Shown here: positions 32,313 to 40,379 of the stretch, piece by piece
Layout: each line of letters opens with the position of its first letter
Position numbering within the stretch: position 1 is the stretch's first letter
Assembly: GCA_934178345.1 (NCBI GenBank)
Contig: CAKPQG010000004.1
Coordinates: 62,001-126,000 of the forward strand
Source of the DNA: an uncultured Dialister sp.
GTDB taxonomy: Bacteria > Bacillota > Negativicutes > Veillonellales > Dialisteraceae
DNA: 64,000 nucleotides
Reading direction: 5' to 3'
Made by a program: the position numbers and the translations under genes
The notes under the pieces: model-generated
Seen by the model: the letters and a program-made list of their open reading frames with translations, nothing else
What the model was told of the DNA's origin: nothing
Databases searched by the model: none

Positions 32313-32900
32313 ATGCAGAGTGCAAATATGATTTTTTATGTCATCGGCGCGATCATCATCGTGCTTTTCCTTTTCCTTCTCGTGAATATGCTGCTCATGA
32401 GAAATAAGCTGAACCGTCTGGCCAAGAAGTACAAATATTTCATGAATGGCGAAGACGGAGGCTCGCTCGAGCTGCGCCTATCGACCGAAGTGAGAGAGCT
32501 TCGGGAAATGGTGAATTCCTCCGAAAGCATGCTGCATCAGCAGGAGCTTCTCGCGACCATGCAGCTGTCCTCCTTCCAGAAGGTGGGACTTGTGCGCTAC
32601 GATGCCTTCGATGACACCGGCGACAAGCTCTCCTTCTCGCTGACCGTACTTGACGGAAAGAACAATGGCTTCGTCCTGTCCTCGTTGGCGGGTCACGACA
32701 CCTCCCGCATCTATGCGAAGCAGATCGTGAATGGCCAGTGTAAGGAAGCTCTCTCTTCTGAAGAAGCGGAAAGCATCAATATGGCCTTGGATACCCTGAT
32801 GCCGGATATGGCTTCTCAGGCGCAGACCGCAGTCGCCGCAGAATCCGTGGACACACTCTCCCAGACACAGGCAGACCATCATCGGATTGATAGAAAATAA
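32313..32900 (+). CDS. DUF4446 family membrane-anchored protein
   Basis: The 195-residue protein has one N-terminal membrane helix (MIFYVIGAIIIVLFLFLL) and a cytosolic domain with KYFMNGEDGGSLELRL and SSFQKVGLVRYDAFDDTGDK. This matches the DUF4446 family that commonly follows parAB in Firmicutes. The function is not established. The start is uncertain: ATG 32313 has AGGAG about 12 bp upstream, and ATG 32328 is also possible. The last 30 residues are a Gln/Ala-rich variable tail. Confidence 0.8.
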   Translation: MQSANMIFYVIGAIIIVLFLFLLVNMLLMRNKLNRLAKKYKYFMNGEDGGSLELRLSTEVRELREMVNSSESMLHQQELLATMQLSSFQKVGLVRYDAFDDTGDKLSFSLTVLDGKNNGFVLSSLAGHDTSRIYAKQIVNGQCKEALSSEEAESINMALDTLMPDMASQAQTAVAAESVDTLSQTQADHHRIDRK

Positions 32901-32902
32901 GG

Positions 32903-33120
32903 GGTCAGGGTTAGCCACTGGGGCGTATCTTCCATTGATTGTGAATGAAAGATCTGCTCGAATGAGGAATTAGGAATGAGGAGTTAGGAATGGTGGTGCG
33001 GCGCAAAAAATAATGAAGCGCCGCGGAGTATAAATTGGGCGATGCCCAAAGATTGCATTTCAGTCACCAGTCACTAGTCACCAGTCACTCCTAATCCCTG
33101 AACCCTTAAACCCTATCCCC
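32903..33120. repeat. Mosaic repeat block
   Basis: GGGTTAGCCAC module, GAGGAATTAGGAATGAGG heptamers, hairpin GGTGCGGCGC...GAAGCGCCGCGGAG and CAGTCACCAGTCACTAGTC heptamers. Confidence 0.85.
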
Positions 33121-33151
33121 ATCCATTGTCTACATTAAATAAGGCACATCT

Positions 33152-34078
33152 ATGAAACGAAATGAAAATACAGACACTGGCGAAGTGAGCTTTCATTTCA
33201 CCGGTGATGAATGGAAAAAACTGAAAATCGGAGGTATCGCGGCAGGCATCATCCTGATAGCGAGCCTCGGGACAGCGGTGTACTCTGCCGTGTCTATGGA
33301 GAGCCTCTCCAGGCAAAACCAGCTTTATCAGAACCAGCTCAAAATGGCGGAAGAAAAGATGAAGTCGCTGGAGGACAAGACAGAGACGATAGAAAAGCTA
33401 TCCGACCAGCTGCAGGAGATGGTGAAGGCCAATAACAATGGTGCCGCGCAGAATATGACGGGCGGCATCGGCGGTGCCTCCACCGTACCGGATAAGGCGA
33501 AAACGGTATCCGCGAAAGAACAAATGGCAGGTACCTCCTATGCGACGCCGGGCAGTCTTTTGAAATCAATGCGTCAGCTCGATGCACGCCTTGATGCGCA
33601 GATCAAGACCATGATCGTCCTGCGTGAGCAGGTGATGAACCAGACCTATGGCATGCAGACCACGCTGCTCTCCGCCTCGTCTACGACGCCGGACATCTGG
33701 CCGGTCAAAGGACAGGTCTCCAGCAGTTACGGCTTCCGCGTAAGTCCCGGGGGCATCGGCTCCACCTACCACGAAGGCCTCGATATTGCCGCAGACTACG
33801 GCGCGCCCGTCTCAGCGACGGCCTCCGGCACAGTCACCCGCGCAGGCTGGGTGGACGGCTATGGCTACCTCGTCGAGGTGAAGCACGACGGCGACATCAC
33901 GACCCGCTATGGACATAATTCTGCGATCCTCGTCACGGAAGGCCAACAGGTCGAGCAGGGCACCATCCTTGCTCTTGTAGGGAGTACAGGAAACAGTACC
34001 GGCCCGCACTGCCACTACGAAGTCCGCATCCATGGCGATGCGGTCGATCCGACATACTTCCTCCCGGGAAATGATTGA
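33152..34078 (+). CDS. M23-family murein endopeptidase with membrane anchor
   Basis: The 308-residue protein has a membrane helix (about 28-50: GGIAAGIILIASLGTAVYS), then a coiled coil (about 55-95) and a linker. The LytM domain (about 185-305) has zinc ligands in HEGLDIA (H...D) and GPHCHYEVR (HxH), plus TTRYGHN. All residues expected for an active lysostaphin-type peptidase are present. It probably cuts peptide cross-links from the periplasmic face. It belongs to the chain downstream of parAB seen in several Firmicutes. Confidence 0.92.
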   Translation: MKRNENTDTGEVSFHFTGDEWKKLKIGGIAAGIILIASLGTAVYSAVSMESLSRQNQLYQNQLKMAEEKMKSLEDKTETIEKLSDQLQEMVKANNNGAAQNMTGGIGGASTVPDKAKTVSAKEQMAGTSYATPGSLLKSMRQLDARLDAQIKTMIVLREQVMNQTYGMQTTLLSASSTTPDIWPVKGQVSSSYGFRVSPGGIGSTYHEGLDIAADYGAPVSATASGTVTRAGWVDGYGYLVEVKHDGDITTRYGHNSAILVTEGQQVEQGTILALVGSTGNSTGPHCHYEVRIHGDAVDPTYFLPGND

Positions 34079-34083
34079 TCACG

Positions 34084-34106
34084 AGCAGGCGCAAGCCTGC
34101 TTTTTT
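34084..34106 (+). terminator. Intrinsic terminator after the M23 peptidase gene
   Basis: AGCAGGC-GCAA-GCCTGC followed by T6. Confidence 0.85.
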
Positions 34107-34114
34107 GATAGGGG

Positions 34115-34560
34115 GATGAGGGTTAGCCTCTCGGGCGTGCCGTCCCATGATTACGTTTGAAAGCTCTGCTTGAATGAGGAATGAGGAATGAGGAATTAGG
34201 AATGGTGGTGCGGCGCATAAAAATCAGAAGCGCCGCGGAGTTTTGATAGCGCTTTGCGCGCATCGTCATTTCGAGCGTAGTCGAGAAATCTTTATTGCAG
34301 AACGCTCATCGCCTGATGTGAGGCAGCACCAGGACATCGTTTTCCCTCGGCGCATACACACTGATTCCCGCAGTGCAGTAAAGATCCCTCGGCTACGCTC
34401 GGGATGACGATGCCGGTGAATCCCAGTCACTAGTCACTCCTAATCCCCAATCCCTAATCCCTAGCTACTCATTCCTGCTTTCAAACTTCGAGCAAAGCTT
34501 TCATCCGTAGTCAATGGGCGATACGCCCCACGGGCTAACCCTGAACCATTTAAACACGCA
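34115..34560. repeat. Mosaic repeat block including a 150-bp inverted-end module
   Basis: GGGTTAGCC...GTTTGAAAGC and GAGGAATGAGGAATTAGG lead to the GGCGCATAAAAA...GAAGCGCCGCGG hairpin. A 150-bp module at 34263-34411 is bounded by CGTCATTTCGAGCGTAGTCG and the complement of CGTCATCCCGAGCG. CACTCCTAATCCCCAATCC heptamers follow. The 150-bp module recurs inverted at 39747 and 56233. Confidence 0.9.
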
Positions 34561-34567
34561 AACAACC

Positions 34568-35860
34568 ATGAAACATATCCTACTCTCCGCGCTGCTTTTG
34601 GCAGCGCTCCCCACGGCAGCCATGGCCGAAACAGACCTTGGCTCCATGCTGATGGAAAATGCCGTCTCTTATGAAAATGTCAGCGCACAGAAGGCCGAAG
34701 AGGCGCTCCTGCTTCTTTCCTGGCCGGAAAATGCGGAATCTGTCCGCTACGAAGTGGAGATTTTCAAAGGCCTGCCAGAGCATCTGGATCGTAATACACC
34801 GCTCGAGGAGACGGTCTATCACAACCGACGCATTTACATGAACCGCATCCTCGTCCGCGTCCCTCCTGTCATGGACGGCACGCCGCTCTACTGGCGCGTG
34901 CGTCCGATCGGTGCCGACTGGGAGGGCCTTGCCCCCTTCTCTTCTCCGATGGAAGTCAGGAGTACGATGCGCGTGATTTCCAGAAATGCCCCCTATCCGA
35001 AAAGTGCAGGACGAGGGAATGGCTCTTCCCTTCTCTATCCAGTCTATTCGTATACAGGAAATCCGGGGGCCTCATCCTACGAAGTCGAAGTGACGAAAGA
35101 ATATCCGGAGAATATCGACGACGTGAGCCCCTCCAGATACCGCGTTTGGAGCGCGGTGACGACACTTTCCAACGTCTATGATGACCAGCCCAGACTGGGG
35201 ACATGCTACTGGCGTGTCCGCGGGATAGGAAGCGACGGGCAGCCGGTCGGTGTCTGGAGCCTGCCGGAAAAGATACGAAATCAGGCGGCGGTGCATTTTG
35301 ATATCGGTATCTTCGGCGACAGCATCACACAGGGCGGGGGACACCTCTATCACAGTCCGTCCGATCTCGCTTACAGCTATGTGTCGTATCTGGACTTTCC
35401 TGCCGTGAATCTGGGAAAGAGCGGCGATACGACGGAGATGATGGAGAAACGCTTCGAGCGTGACGTGCTGCCGTTTCACGTGAAACAATTGCTTGTCATG
35501 GGCGGTATCAACGATCTGCGTATGGGAACTGATCCGCAGAAAGTCATCGGCCACCTGAAGCGCATACAGGAGAAATGCCGCGCCCATGGCATCACGCCGA
35601 TCCTCATGACGATCCTTCCCATTAATCCGGAAAACATCGAGAAGTACTACGGCGAGCACACTAGCGAGAACTGGCGCGAAGCCGTAGACATGGTGAATGC
35701 GTTCATCCGCAGCGAATCGCACATCGATACCGCGGCGCCCTTTGCGGACTTTCCTGTCATGCCGACTGAGCTGGCCATGGACGGTCTCCACGGCGACTGG
35801 AATGCCAAGCAGATGATCGCGGGGGAGATCAATCGGGAGATGGGGAAGTTTAGTGACTAA
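34568..35860 (+). CDS. Exported SGNH/GDSL hydrolase with N-terminal beta-sandwich repeats
   Basis: The 430-residue protein has a Sec signal (MKHILLSALLLAALPTAAMA). Two similar segments of about 100 residues follow (ENAESVRYEVEIFKGLPEHL; NPGASSYEVEVTKEYPENI, each later with YWRVR), like fibronectin-III modules. The SGNH domain carries FGDSITQGG (Ser), GKSGDTTEM (Gly), MGGINDLRMG (Asn) and DGLHGD (catalytic Asp-His). Probably an extracytoplasmic esterase/lipase on glycans or lipids. Only a weak ribosome site precedes ATG 34568. A parS site is embedded in the coding sequence at 35472. Confidence 0.85.
   Translation: MKHILLSALLLAALPTAAMAETDLGSMLMENAVSYENVSAQKAEEALLLLSWPENAESVRYEVEIFKGLPEHLDRNTPLEETVYHNRRIYMNRILVRVPPVMDGTPLYWRVRPIGADWEGLAPFSSPMEVRSTMRVISRNAPYPKSAGRGNGSSLLYPVYSYTGNPGASSYEVEVTKEYPENIDDVSPSRYRVWSAVTTLSNVYDDQPRLGTCYWRVRGIGSDGQPVGVWSLPEKIRNQAAVHFDIGIFGDSITQGGGHLYHSPSDLAYSYVSYLDFPAVNLGKSGDTTEMMEKRFERDVLPFHVKQLLVMGGINDLRMGTDPQKVIGHLKRIQEKCRAHGITPILMTILPINPENIEKYYGEHTSENWREAVDMVNAFIRSESHIDTAAPFADFPVMPTELAMDGLHGDWNAKQMIAGEINREMGKFSD
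35472..35487. promoter_or_regulatory. parS: parS site inside the SGNH hydrolase gene
   Basis: CGTTTCACGTGAAACA matches the parS consensus at 15 of 16 positions. It encodes part of PFHVKQL in the hydrolase. It lies 3.6 kb downstream of parB. Confidence 0.85.
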
Positions 35861-35885
35861 TGACTGGATAACAGATACTTTTTAG

Positions 35886-36013
35886 CTATTCACAAAATGT
35901 GAACAACCTGTGAACAGCTGTGAAAAGAAAAGTGAATACATGTGAACAAAGCCCGATAAAATCGGGCTATTTTTTATGTGGATAAGTGAATGGAGTTATT
36001 CAACTATTCACAT
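35886..36013. other. Second DnaA-box cluster, outside oriC
   Basis: Within 130 bp: CTATTCACA, TGTGAACAA (twice), TGTGAACAG, TGTGAAAAG, a perfect TGTGGATAA (complement of TTATCCACA, 35977), TTATTCAAC and TATTCACAT. No initiator gene is nearby; dnaA is 18.7 kb away. It could titrate DnaA like datA, regulate the hydrolase or ZIP gene, or be a displaced origin part. Confidence 0.7.
35951..35974 (+). terminator. Intrinsic terminator within the DnaA-box cluster
   Basis: GCCCGAT-AAA-ATCGGGC followed by TATTTTTT. It ends the SGNH hydrolase transcript. Confidence 0.85.
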
Positions 36014-36014
36014 G

Positions 36015-36262
36015 AAAGGGTTCGGGGTTCAAGGTTCAGGGTTCGGGGGGGTAGTAGCGGCTTCGCCGAGATCCTTCGGCTCAGGTCGCAGCTGTTCTGG
36101 CATTCGTTATCTCACTTACGACGTTTCTCGCCGCTCAGGATGACGAAACGGGGCGACGCCCGAAGGTGGTATTCAAGTCACCAGCCACTAGCCACAAGTC
36201 ACTAGCCACAAGTCACTAGTCACTAGCTACTAGCTACTAGTCACCAGTCCCTAGTCACTCCC
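36015..36262. repeat. Mosaic repeat block
   Basis: GGGTTCGGGGTTCAAGGTTCAGGG heptamers (written in part), a variant of the CTTCGGCTCAG...CTCAGGATGACG module, then a long GTCACTAGCCACAAGTCAC heptamer array. Confidence 0.85.
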
Positions 36263-36268
36263 CATCCC

Positions 36269-36320
36269 TTGACAAAGCACTACTTCCGCGTTATAAAGAT
36301 ATTGAAAACAATTTTCAATA
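36269..36320 (+). promoter_or_regulatory. Promoter and candidate operator of the ZIP transporter
   Basis: TTGACA (36269), 17-bp spacer, TATAAA (36292). A 21-bp palindrome at 36300-36320 has arms TATTGAAAA / TTTTCAATA. Its position over the transcription start suggests repression, plausibly by a metal sensor of the Fur/DtxR type (inference). Confidence 0.75.
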
Positions 36321-36330
36321 AGGAGAAACT

Positions 36331-37110
36331 ATGACAGATACATTTTGGGGATTATTGATTCCTTTTCTTGGGACATCGCTGGGCGCAGCGTGTGTCTTTT
36401 TCATGCGGGGCGAGATGAACCGCGGGGTGCAGAGGGGACTCACTGGATTTGCCGCTGGCGTCATGGTGGCGGCTTCGATCTGGAGCCTTTTGATCCCTGC
36501 GCTGGATGAGTGCGAACCGATGGGGTGCTGGGCGTTTCTGCCGCCTGTCATCGGTTTTGGGATCGGGATGGCGTTTCTATTGCTGCTTGACCATGTGATC
36601 CCGCATCTGCATATGAATGCCAGCGAGGCGGAAGGGCCGAAGAGCCATTTGGCACGCACGACGATGCTGGTGCTCGCGGTGACGCTGCACAATATTCCGG
36701 AAGGGATGGCTGTCGGCGTGGTGTATGCGGGATTCTTATCCGGACATGGGAGCATCACGGCAGCGTCGGCCATGGCGCTCTCACTGGGGATCGCGATCCA
36801 GAATTTTCCGGAAGGCGCGATCATTTCCATGCCGCTCAAGTCCGCAGGGATGGGGCGCTGGAAATCTTTCGCGGGCGGTGTGCTTTCGGGCATAGTGGAA
36901 CCTATCGGCGCTGTAGCCACCATTCTGCTGACCGCGATGGTGGTGCCGCTGATGCCGTATCTCCTTTCTTTCGCGGCAGGTGCGATGATGTATGTCGTCG
37001 TGGAGGAGCTGATCCCTGAAATGTCAGCGGGCGAGCACTCGGATGTAGGGGTCATCTCTTTTGCCGTCGGTTTCATGCTGATGATGGCGCTCGATGTCGC
37101 ATTGGGATAG
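36331..37110 (+). CDS. zupT: ZIP-family divalent metal transporter
   Basis: The 259-residue inner-membrane protein has about eight hydrophobic helices and the two ZIP signatures HNIPEGMAVG (about 125) and QNFPEGAIIS (about 157). A His-containing loop (HVIPHLHMN) precedes them. ZIP/ZupT proteins import zinc, iron or manganese. AAGGAGAAACT precedes the ATG. Its promoter carries a palindromic operator, consistent with metal control. No partner gene is adjacent. Confidence 0.92.
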   Translation: MTDTFWGLLIPFLGTSLGAACVFFMRGEMNRGVQRGLTGFAAGVMVAASIWSLLIPALDECEPMGCWAFLPPVIGFGIGMAFLLLLDHVIPHLHMNASEAEGPKSHLARTTMLVLAVTLHNIPEGMAVGVVYAGFLSGHGSITAASAMALSLGIAIQNFPEGAIISMPLKSAGMGRWKSFAGGVLSGIVEPIGAVATILLTAMVVPLMPYLLSFAAGAMMYVVVEELIPEMSAGEHSDVGVISFAVGFMLMMALDVALG

Positions 37111-37119
37111 AAGAATTCA

Positions 37120-37470
37120 GGGTTAGCCCGTGGGGCGGGGGCGCCCATGAATTGCGGATGAAAGCTTTGCTCGAATGAGAAATTAGAAATGAGAAATGCG
37201 AAATGGTGGTGCGGCGCCAGATCCTTCGACTCAGTTCTCACTGTTCCGCCTTTACATGATCGAACATCCGACATTTCACTCCGCTCAGGATGACGAAATG
37301 CGCCGCGGAGTATAAAATAATGACGATGCCCGAAGGTGGCATTTAGTCACCAGTCACCAGTCACCAGTCACCAGTCACTAGCCACTAGTCCCTAGCTACT
37401 CATCCCTGCTTTCAAACTTAGCCCGTGGGGCATGCCGTCCTTTGATTACGTTTGAGAGCCTTGCGTTCTC
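37120..37470. repeat. Mosaic repeat block
   Basis: GGGTTAGCCCGTGGGGCG...GAAAGC, AGAAATTAGAAATGAG, the module CTTCGACTCAG...CTCAGGATGACG, a GTCACCAGTCACCAGTCACC heptamer array and CTGCTTTCAAACTT. Confidence 0.9.
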
Positions 37471-37510
37471 TAGTTAGGAGTGACTCGTAACGGCTGACTA
37501 GTCACTGGAA

Positions 37511-37555
37511 TACGGCTGCCCCTGTCACTTATGACAGGGGCAGCCGTATTTTTTT
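37511..37555. terminator. Strong terminator-like hairpin before the diguanylate cyclase
   Basis: Perfect 17-bp arms (TACGGCTGCCCCTGTCA / TGACAGGGGCAGCCGTA), CTTA loop, then T7. The nearest upstream gene ends 400 bp away, so it insulates the downstream gene from read-through of the repeat block. Confidence 0.85.
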
Positions 37556-37681
37556 GTGATAAAATGATAGGAATCACAGGAATCACAGGTGTGCTTCTTT
37601 ACGAAAATGATTATATTTTGTATAATTTTATAGAAAATTTATCGATATTTGCGGCTTATGATGTGCAAGGGGGAAGATCTC

Positions 37682-39547
37682 ATGTATCAGGCGTACAAAA
37701 AGGCGGCTGTTCTGGCGATCGCTACTTTGCTGGGATGGGGCGGGATACACGCCTATTATCGCTATACCTATGACATGATTTATCAGGAAAGTACGGACAG
37801 TCTGCGTGCGACCTATACCCAGGTGGGGACTTCTTTTCGTCTGTTCACGCAGCGCAACTGGAATATTCTCTCGGTGTATGAAAAGAATATTCATTTACTG
37901 CCGGCGGAATATCGGACGGATGATCGATGGAAGGTGCTTCTCGGGGCGAGAGACCAGTGGATGTATAGGGATTTCTATCTCTTTGAAAAGTCCGGCCATT
38001 TTGTGACAGATGGCGGTCGCAAGGGGCAGGCGGACAGCTTCAAAGCGGTCGTTGAAGCGGTAGAAAAGGAAGGGAAGCCGATCCTTTCGAGCTATGTGGC
38101 GACGGATGGCACGCGGCGTGTCGTCTTTGCCGTGCCTTTCAAAGAACCTTTGACGATCGATGGGATCGATTATATGGGGATCGCTGCATCGTATGACAAT
38201 CAAGTGGTGGAGCGTCTCATCACGGGCAATATTTACGATGGGGAAAGTGACTGCTATGTCGTCGATGAGGCGGGCAATGTGGTGCTGTCCCTGACACCGA
38301 AGAGTGAGATCCCGGAGCATGTGGACAATATTCTTTCCTATCTCAAGGTGCATGATGCAGCCGAAGAGAAGGGGAGTCTTGAATGGATGGCGCGAGGCAT
38401 TCGCGATGAGCAGGGGGGAAGTCTTCTGATTTCTCTGCAGGGAAGAAAGTACTATACGGTCTATCGTCCGCTCGGGATCAGTCATCTGTCACTGGTGGGG
38501 CTCGTCCGTGACCGCGTGGTGGATGAAGGGCTTGTGCGTGTGCGGAATGCGACAGTCTTCGCCCTGGCGGCTGTTTTCTCACTGCTGGCTTTTTTCATGA
38601 TCGGGGTGACCATCAAGGAGGCCCGGCAGAGACTTCATGAGAAGGAGCAGGAGAAGAAGGTGCTCGCGAGCCAGAAAGAGATGATGCGGGAGCTTTTCGG
38701 TGGGATGGGGCGCGTGGCGGATCGCTTCGTCGTGGCTCATCTGAAGACGGACCGGTATTACTATGGGGAGAATCAGCTGAAGAAATCGCTGTATCCAGAG
38801 ACTGGCTCTTTCTCGCTCCTCGTGGAGGAACTCTCTCGCACCTTTGTCGCGACGGGGGATGCGGAGCATATGAAGATCAGCCAGCTGCTCTCCAAAGAGT
38901 ACCTCGTCAGCGTTTTGAAATCGAAGGACGACCTCATGCGCTTTGAGTGCTGCGGCCGCCAGAAACAGGCCTTCGGGCTTATGACGGTGGTGCCGATTTC
39001 CTGGGATAAAAAGGGCATGCTGGAAAAAGTGATGTGCATCAGTCAGGATATCGGGGAAAAGCATGATCTGGAAACATTGGCGAATACCGATGGACTGACC
39101 GGACTTTTCAATGAGCGCTATTTCACGACGATGCTGCAGAGTAAAGAGAAAAAGAAGCTGCCATTCGTTCTGGTGTATCTGGATCTGGATCATTTCAAGC
39201 CGATCAATGATACCTATGGGCATACGATGGGAGATAAGCTCTTGCAGGAAACGGCGAAGCGTCTCTTGCAGTGCATTCGTAAAAATGACTATGTCTTCCG
39301 CATCGGCGGCGATGAATTTACCATCCTTTTCAGCATGGATTTCGATGAGCATATGGCATCAGAGATCAGGAAGCGGCTGAAAACGATGCTGGAGAAGCCT
39401 TTTGAAATCGATGGACATACCCTGCGAGTGGGCTGCAGTATGGGGATTGCCGCCTATCCGAAGGAGTCGGGAGATGCTGCCTATATCCGCATTCTGGCCG
39501 ACAGGCGCATGTATGAGGAGAAGGAGAAAAATCATAAGGGGAGATAG
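37682..39547 (+). CDS. Membrane-bound diguanylate cyclase (GGDEF)
   Basis: The 621-residue protein has a membrane helix (about 7-25), then an extracytoplasmic sensor region of about 250 residues with Cache-like features (RDFYLFEKSGHFVTD, DGIDYMGIAASYDN). A second membrane helix (about 282-305), a cytosolic PAS-like segment (about 335-450) and a GGDEF domain (about 455-620) follow. The active site RIGGDEF is intact, and the inhibitory site RKND lies five residues before it. So it should make cyclic di-GMP and be product-inhibited. Start ATG 37682 has AAGGGGGAAG upstream. Ligand unknown. Stands alone. Confidence 0.92.
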   Translation: MYQAYKKAAVLAIATLLGWGGIHAYYRYTYDMIYQESTDSLRATYTQVGTSFRLFTQRNWNILSVYEKNIHLLPAEYRTDDRWKVLLGARDQWMYRDFYLFEKSGHFVTDGGRKGQADSFKAVVEAVEKEGKPILSSYVATDGTRRVVFAVPFKEPLTIDGIDYMGIAASYDNQVVERLITGNIYDGESDCYVVDEAGNVVLSLTPKSEIPEHVDNILSYLKVHDAAEEKGSLEWMARGIRDEQGGSLLISLQGRKYYTVYRPLGISHLSLVGLVRDRVVDEGLVRVRNATVFALAAVFSLLAFFMIGVTIKEARQRLHEKEQEKKVLASQKEMMRELFGGMGRVADRFVVAHLKTDRYYYGENQLKKSLYPETGSFSLLVEELSRTFVATGDAEHMKISQLLSKEYLVSVLKSKDDLMRFECCGRQKQAFGLMTVVPISWDKKGMLEKVMCISQDIGEKHDLETLANTDGLTGLFNERYFTTMLQSKEKKKLPFVLVYLDLDHFKPINDTYGHTMGDKLLQETAKRLLQCIRKNDYVFRIGGDEFTILFSMDFDEHMASEIRKRLKTMLEKPFEIDGHTLRVGCSMGIAAYPKESGDAAYIRILADRRMYEEKEKNHKGR

Positions 39548-39549
39548 TG

Positions 39550-40005
39550 GGGAGAGCCAGTGGGGCGTGCCGTCCCTAGATTGGGGATGAAAGCCTCGCT
39601 TGAATGAGAAATTAGAAATGAGAAATGCGAAATGAAGGTGGCGGCTTCGCCGCGAGTATATATTTTGCAGCGAAGCTGCCACCTCAAGTTTGAAAGCAGG
39701 GATGAGTAGCTAGGGATTGGGGATTAGGAGTGACTGAGATTCTCCGGCATTGTCATCCCGAGCGCAGCCGAGGGATCTCTACTGCACTGCGGGAATCAGC
39801 GTGTATACGCCGAGGGAAACGATGTCCTAGTGCTGCCTCACATCAGGCGATGAGCGTTCTGCAATAAAGATTTCTCGACTACGCTCGAAATGACGATGCG
39901 CGCGAAGCGCTATCAAAACTTCGCGGCGCTTCCTTATTTTTATGCGCCGCACCACCCCTGTTGAACCCGCTGAACCTATAAAACCCGCTGAACCCTGAAC
40001 CTCAG
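39550..40005. repeat. Mosaic repeat block with the 150-bp module
   Basis: GGGGAGAGCC...GAAAGCC, GAAATTAGAAATGAG and a GCGGCTTCGCCGC palindrome lead to the 150-bp inverted-end module (39747-39898), here reversed relative to 34263. The CGCGGCGCTTCC...GCGCCGCACC hairpin and CTGAACC repeats follow. Confidence 0.9.
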
Positions 40006-40093
40006 TCAATTATTAGAAAGTGATAAGAATAAAAATTTCCCCTTGCAAAATGAAAGCAAGGGACTTATAATGCAAACATCAAATTCATATTGG

Positions 40094-40346
40094 TGGATGA
40101 AACATGTGGGAGAAAGCCGTAAGGCTTACCGAAGGAGTAACACTCTCAGGTATCTCGAAAGAGGTAGTACCGTATGTGGACACACTCTGGAGAGTCTCAT
40201 AATAAGAGCGCCGAAGGTGTAAGGATCCGATGATCCCAATCTCTCAGGCAAAAGGACAGAGAAAAAACGTCACACTTCTTGTGATTGTTAAGGTAGACAA
40301 TGCCGGCTTCCAGAGTTATTTTTTATTGGAAAAGCCGGCTTTTTTT
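40094..40346 (+). promoter_or_regulatory. Tandem glycine riboswitch with terminator (symporter A)
   Basis: Two gcvT-type glycine aptamers in series: aptamer 1 has ACCGAAGGAGTAACACTCTC; aptamer 2 (40184-40262) has CTCTGGAGAG, GCCGAAGGTGTAA and CTCTCAGGCAAAAGGACAGA. A terminator hairpin (40302-40346, GCCGGCTT...AAGCCGGC then T7) stands before the symporter gene. Glycine binding is expected to control read-through. Confidence 0.95.
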
Positions 40347-40379
40347 ATTTATCTTACTTTCCTGGAGGGAGACAAAGAA

